Positions 14,812 to 23,355 of a stretch of DNA of 40,117 bases are shown here, piece by piece. The position numbers and the translations under genes are program-made. This DNA is from Thiobacillus sp. UBA6205 (lineage in GTDB: Bacteria > Pseudomonadota > Gammaproteobacteria > Burkholderiales > Thiobacillaceae), in contig DISR01000051.1 in the NCBI GenBank assembly GCA_002421825.1, positions 1 through 40,117 of the forward strand, read 5' to 3'. The notes below the pieces were generated by a model. That model was not told the origin of the DNA and made no database searches. It saw only the letters and a program-made list of their open reading frames with translations. The first letter of the stretch is position 1. Every line of letters starts with the position of its first letter.

Positions 14812-15546
14812 ATGTACAAGAAAACCTCCACTGCCGCGGCCGTTGCCGCCACGACCTGCCTGTTCCTGATCGTCGGCGGCTGTTCCGCGACCAGCACCGG
14901 CAAGCCCGAAGCCGACAAACCGGAAGCGGCCAAGGCCGCGCCCAAGGCCAAGGCGGTCGACTACGCCGCCATGAGCCCGAAAGCACTCGCCGAATACCTG
15001 ATCTTCGAATCCGGCAGCTATGAGCTCGACCAGCCGACCCAGGAAGGCACCAACGGCCGCGCCCGTCTGACCCAGGACGACATCCAGAAAACCTGCTCCC
15101 TGATGAAGGGCGAGAATTTAAGCGACAAGACCCGGGAGAAAGTCTCGGCGCTGGCCGCCGCTTCCATCAAGTATCCGGAAGACGGCATCAAGCTCGGCGA
15201 CTGGAAGAAGGGCCGGGAACTCGCCTGGTCGGGCTTCGGCTACCGCACCGCGCACAATCCGGACGACCATGCCAAACGGGCGACCGGCGGCAACTGCTAC
15301 AACTGCCACCAGCTCGCCACCGACCGCACCGGCGGCAACATCGGCCCGAGCCTGACCGGCTACGGCAAGATACGCGGCAACAGCCCGGCCACGCTGAAGT
15401 ACACCTACGAGGTGATCTACAACCCGCACACCTACTTCGCCTGCACCAACATGCCGCGCATGGGCGCCACGGGCGTGCTGAGTCAGCAGCAGATCGCCGA
15501 CATCATGGCCTATCTGCTCGACCCGGCGTCGCCCGTCAACAAATAA
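14812..15546 (+). CDS. soxX: SoxX, copy 2 (long type, predicted lipoprotein)
   Basis: A 244-residue cytochrome c of the long SoxX type known from Paracoccus and Starkeya. The N-terminus has a lipoprotein-type signal, LFLIVGGCSA, with the modified cysteine predicted at C24. It is followed by a Lys/Pro/Ala/Glu-rich linker (residues 30-48) that could hold the cytochrome away from the membrane. The haem motif is CYNCH (162-166); the distal methionine is M214 or M217 in CTNMPRMG. Extra cysteines C96 and C211 may pair. It starts 26 bases after soxA copy 1 behind GAGGAG and ends the operon, since a strong terminator follows. Its natural partner is more likely SoxA copy 2, encoded 298 bases downstream. 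Confidence 0.92.
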   Translation: MYKKTSTAAAVAATTCLFLIVGGCSATSTGKPEADKPEAAKAAPKAKAVDYAAMSPKALAEYLIFESGSYELDQPTQEGTNGRARLTQDDIQKTCSLMKGENLSDKTREKVSALAAASIKYPEDGIKLGDWKKGRELAWSGFGYRTAHNPDDHAKRATGGNCYNCHQLATDRTGGNIGPSLTGYGKIRGNSPATLKYTYEVIYNPHTYFACTNMPRMGATGVLSQQQIADIMAYLLDPASPVNK

Positions 15547-15582
15547 GCGCCCTCCGGCCGCTCGCGCAAGCAGCATGAAAAG

Positions 15583-15609
15583 CACCGGCGTATTCGCCGG
15601 TGTTTTTTT
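15583..15609 (+). terminator. Rho-independent terminator after soxX copy 2
   Basis: Eight-base perfect stem CACCGGCG-TATT-CGCCGGTG followed by seven T (15603-15609), 37 bases after the soxX2 stop codon. Confidence 0.95.
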
Positions 15610-15844
15610 GCGTCCACGATGGCCGATGATGGGAAGAGCCGGGGATTGTCTGCCGGCGCGAGTGGCGGCTGCGTCATCGCCGCCTGCCCTCAAGGCCGCC
15701 GAACCGCGCGAGGACGGCGGCGGCAGAAGAATTGCGCAGCGGGCATTTCTATATTCATCCTCATGATCGAAGCGGGTAAGCTATAGGCCCGCATCACGCA
15801 TCAATTACGAATACTCTTGCTTATCAAGGTTTCTGGGGAACGGC

Positions 15845-16693
15845 ATGAAACAACAAATCGTGAAACTGCTGGCAGGGATGGCCAGCCTGGGAATCGCCCT
15901 CGGCGCGGCCAGCGTTCAGGCATCGCCCGAACAGGACAGGCAGGATCTCATCCAGTACTACACGGCCAAATACCCGAACATCAAGATCGAAGACTACGTC
16001 TACGGCACGCTCGCTTTCGACACCGACAGCAAGGCCAGGGCACAGTACGACACCATCATGCAAACCCCCCCTTACCAGGCCGTGCTGGAAAAGGGCAAGA
16101 AAATGTGGGACACGCCACTGAGGAACGGCAAGACCTACGCCGACTGCCTGCCCAACGGCGGCAGGAACATCGCCGGCAACTATCCCTATTTCGACGAAAA
16201 AGCCGGCCGGGTCGTCACGCTGGCCGACGCCATCAACGCCTGCCGCGTCGCCGCCGGCGAGGCCGCCTACAAATTGGGGGATGCGGCCACCATGGGCACG
16301 CTGACCGCCTACATGCGCACCTTGTCGGACGGCATGCTGATGAACATCAAGGTCGAAGGGCCGAAAGCCCTGGCTGCCTACGAGGACGGCAAGAAGACCT
16401 TCTTCAGCCGCGCCGGCCAGCTCAACTTCTCCTGCGCCACCTGCCACGTGCAGAATGCCGGCTTGCGACTGGGCTCCGAACTGATCTCGCCCGCTGTCGG
16501 CCAGGCCGTGCACTGGCCCGTGTTCCACGGCGGCGACAGCCTGATGCAACTGCAGACCCGCTACGCCAACTGCTTCAAGGACATGCGCCACGTATCCGCT
16601 CCCGTCGGCAGCGCAAAGCTGAACAACCTGGAGTACTTCCACTCCTACCTGTCCAACGGCCTGCCGACGAAGGCCTCGGTGTTCCGCAAATAA
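15845..16693 (+). CDS. soxA: SoxA, copy 2 (monohaem, proteobacterial type)
   Basis: A 282-residue periplasmic SoxA, clearly different from copy 1. The signal peptide is MKQQIVKLLAGMASLGIALG and a few more residues. The single haem motif is CATCH (197-201), and the catalytic haem-ligand cysteine is probably C243 in RYANCFKDMRHV, the usual SoxA context. C101 (ADCLPNGG) and C133 (NACRVAAG) would form the disulfide that replaces the N-terminal haem. Start ATG 15845 has GGGGA ahead of it. It lies beyond the terminator of the soxXYZAX operon, so it should have its own promoter in 15610-15844. That stretch contains no gene and only poor -10-like sites (TATATT at about 15751). It is convergent with the polysaccharide genes. 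Confidence 0.93.
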   Translation: MKQQIVKLLAGMASLGIALGAASVQASPEQDRQDLIQYYTAKYPNIKIEDYVYGTLAFDTDSKARAQYDTIMQTPPYQAVLEKGKKMWDTPLRNGKTYADCLPNGGRNIAGNYPYFDEKAGRVVTLADAINACRVAAGEAAYKLGDAATMGTLTAYMRTLSDGMLMNIKVEGPKALAAYEDGKKTFFSRAGQLNFSCATCHVQNAGLRLGSELISPAVGQAVHWPVFHGGDSLMQLQTRYANCFKDMRHVSAPVGSAKLNNLEYFHSYLSNGLPTKASVFRK

Positions 16694-16880
16694 GCGCGGA
16701 ACACAATGCAGCGAAGGCCTGCTGCGGCCTGGCCTTGTTTGTCACCGGACACGGACGGACATGCCTGCGCTTTCAGGATCAATCCGCCCTCGAAAGCCAC
16801 TGTCCAGACGCACGCGATAGCCGGCTTCTCCCGCTGCCAGCGGGCCGCTGCCTGATTCCGAAACACCGAGCGGTGCAGCC

Positions 16881-18548
16881 TTACTCCGCACCCGCCTCCA
16901 CCGCCATTGCGCCATAGCGGTTGCGCGCCACCTCGCGCAGCGCGGAGTAATGCTTCAACACGGCTTCCAGGTCGGCCCTGTTGCGCACCAGCAGCACGGT
17001 CTGCGCGTCGCGCAGCCAGGGATCGTTCTGGATGAGGTCGCGCACGTAGTAGCCGTTGCCGTTGTGCAGCACGATGCTGCGCCCCGCCTCCGCGCGCGGC
17101 GGGAACTGCGCCAGGTGCGCCTGCATGAAAGCCCCCATCTGCACAAGGCGCTGTGCATTCGCCGCCGCGAGGCTTAGCAGCGCCAGCATCGCAATCTGCC
17201 TGTACACGCGCCGTGCATCCCCCCGGGCCAGCTTGATCACCCCCAGCGCCCCCAATACCGGCAGCACGCCCCATGCCGAATGGAAATAGCGGTAGCCCCA
17301 GCCGTGGCCCTGGTCGAACCTGATCAGGAAATAGGCAAGGAAGGTCAGCAGCGCCGATGCGCCCAGCAGCCGGATGCCCGGCTTTCGCTCGCCGCGCGCT
17401 CCCCACCACGCCAGCAGCAACAAAAGCGGCGCCGCCCACAGCCACAGTTTGGCCAGGCCGCCCAGGCGGGCGTAGATGATCTGCACATCCGGCCAATGCA
17501 GGAATCCGATGAAGCCGCGCAACAGGCCCTGCATGCGCTCGACGATATCCGGCGCTGCCAGGCTCACGGCCTGCTGGCCAGCGACAGCCGCCTGCAAGGC
17601 CTCCGCAAGAATCTGCTGTCGCCATACCCACCAACCTGCGCCAAACAGCAAGGCAATCGGCAGATAGCCCGCGACGAGCAACCCCATGTTTCGCAGAAAG
17701 CGCCCCCGCTGCACCGCCAGCCAGACAATCCAGGGAATGGCGAATGCCGCATGCGGGAAAGGATTGTGCAACACCAGCGCAAAGCCGCCCGTGAGCCCGG
17801 CCAAAAACATGCGCAAGGGCGTCGGCACCAGCAGCAGCCAGGCGAACGCAAGGTTGAACAGCAAATGCGCCGGCATCGAATAGTAGGCGATGCCATTGGC
17901 GACGAAGGCCGGCGACGCCAGCGCAAAAAGCATCGCCCAGCCTGCCGCGTACGGCGAATCCGCCAGATCGCGAGCGACGCGGCCAATGAGAAGAAAGCTC
18001 ATCGCCACCAGTGTCGGATTGCAGGCCCATGGGATATCCAGCCAGACAAAGGGCGCCAGCAAAAGCGAATATCCCGGCCAATATGCCGACATCACCGCAC
18101 CGGTGGCACGGTTGACCATCAGAAAGTTGTTCTGGAAATCCGGCGGGATCAGGTAATCGAGCAAATCGGGCGGGAAGGTTCCGTGCATTGCCCCGGCAGC
18201 GAAAACCCTGGCCTGGAATACCGCGGCATACTCGTCCATCGACAGCGGGTGGTTGCGGTACACCCACAGCGACCCCGCGCACAAAACCAGCCACAACGCG
18301 GCCGCCGCCGCATAACGATTCCGATCGAGCGCCCGCAGCATTTGCTCGACCCATGCGCCATCGCCGGAACGCTGATCGCCATACCAGTGACCGACCAGCA
18401 ACATCACGAGCATCAGCAGGGCTGAGGGGATGTCGGCCCACAGCAGATTCCAGAAAATGGGGCCGCCGGGCAGGCCGTTCGCAAGAATGAAGACGAGGAA
18501 CGCAGCCGTGAGGGCAATGCCATATGCAGTCAAGCGCGCGAGCGTCAC
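16881..18548 (-). CDS. Polytopic GT-C-like membrane glycosyltransferase
   Basis: About 555 residues with some eleven or twelve hydrophobic helices. It resembles lipid-linked sugar transferases of the ArnT/PMT (GT39-like) superfamily; the first extracytoplasmic loop carries SMDEYAAVFQARVF, where GT-C enzymes keep an acidic catalytic residue. The donor would be a polyprenyl-phosphate sugar and the acceptor a growing glycan or protein on the periplasmic side; neither can be named. The start is taken as GTG 18548 (MTLARLTAYGIAL) behind GAGG; GTG 18569, overlapping the preceding stop codon, is also possible. It is the last gene of the minus-strand polysaccharide run and converges with soxA copy 2; the 187-base gap 16694-16880 holds nothing clear. 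Confidence 0.75.
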   Translation of the reverse strand: MTLARLTAYGIALTAAFLVFILANGLPGGPIFWNLLWADIPSALLMLVMLLVGHWYGDQRSGDGAWVEQMLRALDRNRYAAAAALWLVLCAGSLWVYRNHPLSMDEYAAVFQARVFAAGAMHGTFPPDLLDYLIPPDFQNNFLMVNRATGAVMSAYWPGYSLLLAPFVWLDIPWACNPTLVAMSFLLIGRVARDLADSPYAAGWAMLFALASPAFVANGIAYYSMPAHLLFNLAFAWLLLVPTPLRMFLAGLTGGFALVLHNPFPHAAFAIPWIVWLAVQRGRFLRNMGLLVAGYLPIALLFGAGWWVWRQQILAEALQAAVAGQQAVSLAAPDIVERMQGLLRGFIGFLHWPDVQIIYARLGGLAKLWLWAAPLLLLLAWWGARGERKPGIRLLGASALLTFLAYFLIRFDQGHGWGYRYFHSAWGVLPVLGALGVIKLARGDARRVYRQIAMLALLSLAAANAQRLVQMGAFMQAHLAQFPPRAEAGRSIVLHNGNGYYVRDLIQNDPWLRDAQTVLLVRNRADLEAVLKHYSALREVARNRYGAMAVEAGAE

Positions 18549-18561
18549 CGATTGAGCCTCG

Positions 18562-19743
18562 CTAGACACCGGCCGCGCCGCGCCGCGTACCGCGGCGAGA
18601 TTGCAAGAGCCCGTCGATGATGCCGGCATACTCGGCCGCCGCCGCTTCCCACGACCAGTTGGCCCGCGCGAACCCTGCAACCTCGGCCCGCCGTTTACGC
18701 AAGCCATGCGGATCGGCGGCGATACGGACGACTGTTTCGGCCCAGCGGGCGGCGGCATCATCGCCCACCCCCTCGACAAACAGCAGGGGGCGCGCGGCGG
18801 GACATCCCTGCGCCGTTTCCTCCCCGACCAGCGCAGGCGTGCCGCAGGCCATGGCCTCCTGAACCACGAGCGGGAAGCCCTCGCCTACGCTGGGCAGCAC
18901 CAGCAAATCCGCTGCGCGGTAGTAGCGCGCCAGATCCGCTCCGCTCGAACCGCGCACCACCAGAACGTTGGGCAGCCCCCAAGCCGACGGATCAAGCGGC
19001 CCCTGCCCCGCGAACAGCCAAAGATCGTCCGGCAAGGCAGCCGCCAGATCGTGCAGAATGTTCAAGCCCTTCTTCTCCACGAAGCGGCCGACAAAAAGAA
19101 ACACACGCCTCCCGGCGCTGCGCGCTTGCGTGATGGCCAGATCGTCGGCCACCGGCCCGGCCGGGTTGAATGCCTTCAGATCCACCCCGTTCGGAACATA
19201 GACAGGAGCATTCCGGAAACGGCAGAAGCGCTCGAACTCCCGGCGCACGGCGGGGCTGACGAACACGACGCGGTCGGCGTTCGACAACACCAACCGCCCC
19301 AGAGTATGGTTGGCCAGTGCATGGAGCCCGCGCAGCAAGACTGATTTGAACGGTACGCCGCCAATATGCTGGGTGACAATCACGGGCACGCCGCGCAAGC
19401 GCGCGAACAACCAGGCGAAAAGATTGCCGAAATAAAGCGCATCGTGGAGGTGGACAACATCGGCGGCCCCGACGACTTTCCATAGCTTGCGCAATGCGGA
19501 GGGCGACCAGATTGGCCAGGGGATACCCAGGCGACGCTCGACAACATTCCAGGATCGCGCCGGAACAAGCCGAACCCGTCCCGGAAGGCTGTCCGGTAAC
19601 GGCCCCGTGTCACTCGCCATCCAGATGACCTTCCAGCCATGCTCCATGGAAATATGGCACGCCAGATTTTCTGCCACCGACTCCACACCGCCACAATGCG
19701 TGGAAAAATAGTGCGTGACCAGCACAAGGCTGCGCGCCGTCAT
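18562..19743 (-). CDS. GT4-type glycosyltransferase
   Basis: A 393-residue cytoplasmic GT-B fold enzyme. The N-terminal domain begins LVLVTHYFSTHCGGVESVAENLA, the Gly-rich acceptor-side loop. The C-terminal domain has RRVFLFVGRFVEKKGLNIL and the nucleotide-sugar motif EGFPLVVQEAMACGTPALV (E-x7-E). It should be a retaining enzyme adding one sugar to a lipid-linked glycan; the sugar is not readable. The start is the ATG at 19743, which overlaps the TGA of the upstream gene (ATGA); the longer upstream start is rejected for that reason. Confidence 0.9.
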   Translation of the reverse strand: MTARSLVLVTHYFSTHCGGVESVAENLACHISMEHGWKVIWMASDTGPLPDSLPGRVRLVPARSWNVVERRLGIPWPIWSPSALRKLWKVVGAADVVHLHDALYFGNLFAWLFARLRGVPVIVTQHIGGVPFKSVLLRGLHALANHTLGRLVLSNADRVVFVSPAVRREFERFCRFRNAPVYVPNGVDLKAFNPAGPVADDLAITQARSAGRRVFLFVGRFVEKKGLNILHDLAAALPDDLWLFAGQGPLDPSAWGLPNVLVVRGSSGADLARYYRAADLLVLPSVGEGFPLVVQEAMACGTPALVGEETAQGCPAARPLLFVEGVGDDAAARWAETVVRIAADPHGLRKRRAEVAGFARANWSWEAAAAEYAGIIDGLLQSRRGTRRGAAGV

Positions 19744-20603
19744 GCAGGGCCCTTCAAAAACCTGCACATGAATTTGCGTCGGAGATGTCGCAGCTCTGCC
19801 AGCCCCCGCGCCAGGAAAGCCATTCCAGGTCCGGAATCGCATTCCTTTCGCCACTCCGCAAGAGCTTCCAGCTCTCCGACATGAAGCGCATCCAGATCGG
19901 CGGACAACCCGCTATACCCGAAGGAAGGCTTGCCATGTCCGCAAATGACAAGAACTTCATTCAGCAAGGCACACCTGTAACGCGAGGCTATCTTCAACCA
20001 GAGAGCATAATCTTCGCAATGCTGCATTCTCGCCGGGAAGCCGCCGCAGTCGATCAACACGCTTCTCCGGGCAATTACTCCCGGCGTCAGGAACCAGTTC
20101 CGGACAAGCATTCTCCATTCATTAATGTCCACAAAGTGCGCGCCTCCCGCAGGCACGAGCGTATCCGCAGCGCACCCCAGCAGACAAACTTCCGGGCTTG
20201 TTTCAAGCGCCGCCAGCTGGCGTTCTGTTTTCTCGGGAAGCCATATGTCATCATCGTCAAGGAAGGCGATCAAGTCGCCCGACGCCGCCTCGATTGCCGT
20301 ATTTCTTGCAACTGCCGGCCCACTGTTTTCTTGGCGGATAACCACGACAGGAAAATCTTCATGCAGCCGGGCGAACTCCTGGAGCATCTCCGCCGTTCCA
20401 TCTGTCGATCCATCGTCGACGATGATGATTTCATGCAAAGGCGTTGTCTGGCAAATGACAGAATCCAATGCAAGCGCAAGCTGACTCCGGCGATTGAACG
20501 TCGGGATGACGCAACTGACAGAAAGGCCGCCCGCACACCTCGTTACCGCATTTCCGGTCACGCTGTGCGGAGCAGGTCCGTCCTGGGTCCGTTGGTTTTC
20601 CAT
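19740..20603 (-). CDS. GT2-type glycosyltransferase
   Basis: A 287-residue cytoplasmic GT-A enzyme. The motifs VSCVIPTFNRRSQLALAL, IIIVDDGSTDGT and IAFLDDDDIWLP (the DxD metal and nucleotide-sugar site) are clear, and MQHCEDYALWLKIA supplies the ED motif expected of the catalytic base. It would transfer a hexose or similar sugar with inversion. Start ATG 20603 is three bases after the upstream stop codon; its end overlaps the next start by ATGA, so it is tightly coupled to both neighbours. Confidence 0.92.
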   Translation of the reverse strand: MENQRTQDGPAPHSVTGNAVTRCAGGLSVSCVIPTFNRRSQLALALDSVICQTTPLHEIIIVDDGSTDGTAEMLQEFARLHEDFPVVVIRQENSGPAVARNTAIEAASGDLIAFLDDDDIWLPEKTERQLAALETSPEVCLLGCAADTLVPAGGAHFVDINEWRMLVRNWFLTPGVIARRSVLIDCGGFPARMQHCEDYALWLKIASRYRCALLNEVLVICGHGKPSFGYSGLSADLDALHVGELEALAEWRKECDSGPGMAFLARGLAELRHLRRKFMCRFLKGPA

Positions 20604-20606
20604 TAT

Positions 20607-21479
20607 TCAATATGACTGAAACTTGTTCTTCAAGTAAAAATACAACGATGAAGCCACAAGGCGAGGCCTGCCTAGCGACAATATGTTCAGCAAGTCCGAT
20701 GAACGCAGCGCATTAATGCCGTAATACGCTTTCGAAAGACGCAAGCATGACAGCAGGCGCTCATCGTCATATTCGCGATGCTTGGAGCGGAACACCTCGA
20801 ATGCATGCGAAACCCTTTCATGGCTGCCAGATATCCCAGGAACGCCCGGGTCGACCGTATGGACGTATGTCACTCCGCGGATGCCCTGCCCTTCCCCGTA
20901 GGCCCGCACCAGCCTGATCCACATGTCATAGTCCTGCCAGGCCGGCAAGGCAACATCGAATCCACCCAGCGCCCGGAACCTTTCGGTCAGGGTCAGCACC
21001 TGGTTGCCGACGTTGTTGCGCTGCAGCAAGGAAGGAAAGCGCGCCTGATCCGTAAGTCGGACCGCAGCCCTCGATGCCTTGCCGCCCGCGCGCACCGTCT
21101 CGCGAATATAGCCGCAAAAGACGAATGCGTGCCTGTTGGGCTCGAAGGCATCAAGCAGGCGCCGCACCCTGTCAGGCAGGAAATAATCGTCGTCGTCCAG
21201 GCCGGTGATGAAGCGGCCGGTCGCGGCCTCGATCGCCGCGTTGCGAGCGGCGCATGCCCCCGAAGGACGTTCCAGGCGGATGAAGCTCAGCGTCTTGGCA
21301 GTATTGTTGGCAGCCATCAGCTCGCGCATGACCTGCGGCGTGTCATCTTCCGATGCGTCGTCGACGACGATGATCTCGATGTCGTCGTGCGACTGCGCCA
21401 GTGCAGATTCGACTGCGCGGCGCAGCAGGCTGCTGCGGTTGCGCGTCGGGATATAGACGGTTACCCGCTGCACGCTCAA
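20607..21479 (-). CDS. GT2-type glycosyltransferase
   Basis: About 290 residues, a GT-A enzyme with RVTVYIPTRNRSSLLRRAV, IIVVDDASEDDT and ITGLDDDDYFLP (DxD site), and WQDYDMWIRLV as the likely catalytic region. The second GT2 in a row, it shares the plan of its neighbour but is not a recent copy. The start is taken as TTG 21479 (overlapping the upstream TGA) with AAGGCGG ahead; GTG 21473 is the alternative. The longer ORF upstream overlaps the neighbour and has a Gly/Arg-rich non-protein look. Confidence 0.88.
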   Translation of the reverse strand: MSVQRVTVYIPTRNRSSLLRRAVESALAQSHDDIEIIVVDDASEDDTPQVMRELMAANNTAKTLSFIRLERPSGACAARNAAIEAATGRFITGLDDDDYFLPDRVRRLLDAFEPNRHAFVFCGYIRETVRAGGKASRAAVRLTDQARFPSLLQRNNVGNQVLTLTERFRALGGFDVALPAWQDYDMWIRLVRAYGEGQGIRGVTYVHTVDPGVPGISGSHERVSHAFEVFRSKHREYDDERLLSCLRLSKAYYGINALRSSDLLNILSLGRPRLVASSLYFYLKNKFQSY

Positions 21480-22522
21480 TCTGCCGCCTTTCGTCTGGCG
21501 CCCTCGTAAACCGCCACCGTGGCCTGCGCGATCTTGTCCCATTCGAAGCCGTCGAGGTCCGGGCCGTCGCAGCCGGCAGCCATGGACCAGGCAATGGCAG
21601 ATGCCAGTTCCTGGGGAGTCAATTCCCCCTGGTAAACCCGAACCCACTTCCCGCCGAGCCTGGCCTGCAGTTCCCCCATCGCGCCCTTGTCCGGCACCAG
21701 CACCGGTCGGCCGATGGAAAGCGCCAGCATCGCGCTGCCGGAATTGGCAATGTCACGATATGGCAGCACCACAAGATTGGCCGCCGACACCCAGGCGGCG
21801 AGCTCCTCGTCGGGAACATGGCGCAGATCCGCAATGATCCTGTCGTCCCCCTCCGCCATGCGCAATACCTCGTCCCTCAACGCATCGTGCCCGCCTGCCG
21901 AACCGACTACCGCCAGCCTGAGATTGCTGCCCGCCATGGCGGAAAACGTCCGCATGAGGGACGGCACGTTCTTGTACTGCCGAATCTGGCCGAAAAACAG
22001 CATCAGGGAAACCTCATTGTCCAGGCCCAGCCTGGCCCTTGCCTGGTTCCTGTCCGGCCATCGCCCCAGGATGTCGCGGTAGTGGCCGTGCGGAATCACG
22101 GCCGTGGCGCCGGCGCGGATGCGGGCCATTCGCCTCATGCCGGCATGCCGCGTGGTTTCGCTGAGAAAAACGAAGCGGTCCACGAGGCGCGGGAAAACGG
22201 CATAGAAAACCCGCTCCAGCAGCGGCCAGTGCCGCTCGTGCGGTTGCAGATTGTGCACCGTCCAGACGATGCGCACCCCCAGTACGCGGCAAATGCCGGC
22301 ATTGAGAAAGGCGAATGCCATCCCTGCCAGGGTGCTGAATATGCTGCGATTGCATAGAAACTCTTCCGGCCAGTGCACATGCCAGACATCCGCGCGCCAG
22401 TCCGTCCATATCCAGAATCCGTCGCGGACCTGGTGGCCCAGCCTGCCCACCGCGCCATACAACAGCCAGTTGTACGGATTCAGCCCGCGGTTCGAGAAGG
22501 CCGGCGTGGCGATGATTCTCAT
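21476..22522 (-). CDS. GT-B type glycosyltransferase (GT4-like)
   Basis: A 348-residue enzyme starting MRIIATPAFSNRGLNPYN. The middle has VWHVHWPEEFL and VWTVHNLQPHERHWP, typical of GT-B acceptor domains, and the C-terminal half has LMLFFGQIRQYKN and SGSAMLALSIGRPVLVP, a variant of the E-x7-E nucleotide-sugar motif. WTVHNLQPH is common in glucuronosyl- and mannosyl-transferases of exopolysaccharide loci, but the sugar cannot be assigned. ATG 22522 overlaps the upstream TGA (ATGA). Confidence 0.87.
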   Translation of the reverse strand: MRIIATPAFSNRGLNPYNWLLYGAVGRLGHQVRDGFWIWTDWRADVWHVHWPEEFLCNRSIFSTLAGMAFAFLNAGICRVLGVRIVWTVHNLQPHERHWPLLERVFYAVFPRLVDRFVFLSETTRHAGMRRMARIRAGATAVIPHGHYRDILGRWPDRNQARARLGLDNEVSLMLFFGQIRQYKNVPSLMRTFSAMAGSNLRLAVVGSAGGHDALRDEVLRMAEGDDRIIADLRHVPDEELAAWVSAANLVVLPYRDIANSGSAMLALSIGRPVLVPDKGAMGELQARLGGKWVRVYQGELTPQELASAIAWSMAAGCDGPDLDGFEWDKIAQATVAVYEGARRKAAD

Positions 22523-23346
22523 GCCTTCATTCCTGCGCCGCCAGCGAGCCGGCCGAGCGCCCCCCTGGCAGCGCGCATCGCCCTGCCCTCGAAGCATGCA
22601 TACGGATCGAGGAAGCCCGCACCCAGCGAACGGCAACGCGCGCTGAGAAGCTTCTCGCACAAAATGGCGCGTGCCTTGCGCAGCATGTAGTCCCGGTTTT
22701 GCTGGCTCAACGGCGCTGCGTTGCGCCAGACGCGCTGCGTGCGGCCGCCGAACAGCCAGCCCCGCAGATGCGCGGCGAGCGCGGCATCCAGTTCGGGTGC
22801 GAAGAATTCCCGCTCGTCCAGCCCGCCGCGGACATGGCGTTCCAGCACCCCGTCTTCCGGCGCAATGCGCCAGTCCAGCGCATCGAGCAAAGCCGGCGTC
22901 ATGGCATAAAGATAGGTGGAAACCCAGTCGTCCAGCCTCTGCCCCCCGAGATAGAAAGGCTCGCCGAATGTGGAAAGCTCTCCCGCGATCGCTCTCTGCA
23001 TGCCGGCCAATTGCCTGAAGCTGCGCGAGAAAATCCATTCCTCGGGCAGGCCAAAAGGGCGATGGTGGCAGAACGTATCATTGGCGAAGACAAACAGCCT
23101 CGGACTTGCGCAACCCGGCTGGCCGCTCAAATACGCCAGGCCCTGGTCCCAGGCGCCGAACTCGCCCAGCGAATTGTGCCCCTGAATCACGCTCAGGTTC
23201 GGGCCAGGCGCAACCTCCAGCCCTGCGTGATTGCAAACCGCGACCAGCCTGTATTCCTCGTCGACACGGCGCAGCAGGCGCTGCAGCACGGCGAGCGAAC
23301 GCCGGCTGTATGCCGGCGAATAAAGCACGAGAATGGCGGCGATCAC
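22519..23346 (-). CDS. Putative glycosyltransferase-like protein of a polysaccharide locus
   Basis: A 275-residue protein beginning MIAAILVLYSPAYSRRSLAVL. The early part reads like a GT-A nucleotide-binding half: LVAVCNHAG, then NSLGEFGAWDQGLAYL and LFVFANDTFCHH, where an ND pair stands in the place of DxD. No DxD motif is seen. The C-terminal third is basic and Ala/Arg-rich. I cannot name the family with confidence. The start is GTG 23346 behind TAGGAG. It is embedded in the operon with a nine-base gap upstream and an ATGA overlap downstream, so a glycan-related role is likely. Confidence 0.6.
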   Translation of the reverse strand: MIAAILVLYSPAYSRRSLAVLQRLLRRVDEEYRLVAVCNHAGLEVAPGPNLSVIQGHNSLGEFGAWDQGLAYLSGQPGCASPRLFVFANDTFCHHRPFGLPEEWIFSRSFRQLAGMQRAIAGELSTFGEPFYLGGQRLDDWVSTYLYAMTPALLDALDWRIAPEDGVLERHVRGGLDEREFFAPELDAALAAHLRGWLFGGRTQRVWRNAAPLSQQNRDYMLRKARAILCEKLLSARCRSLGAGFLDPYACFEGRAMRAARGALGRLAGGAGMKA

Positions 23347-23355
23347 ACTGCGCTC

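Noticed and set aside
16694..16880. A terminator for soxA copy 2 at the aggcc/ggcct repeats
   Set aside because: The stem is only five bases and there is no T-run; it was too weak to list.
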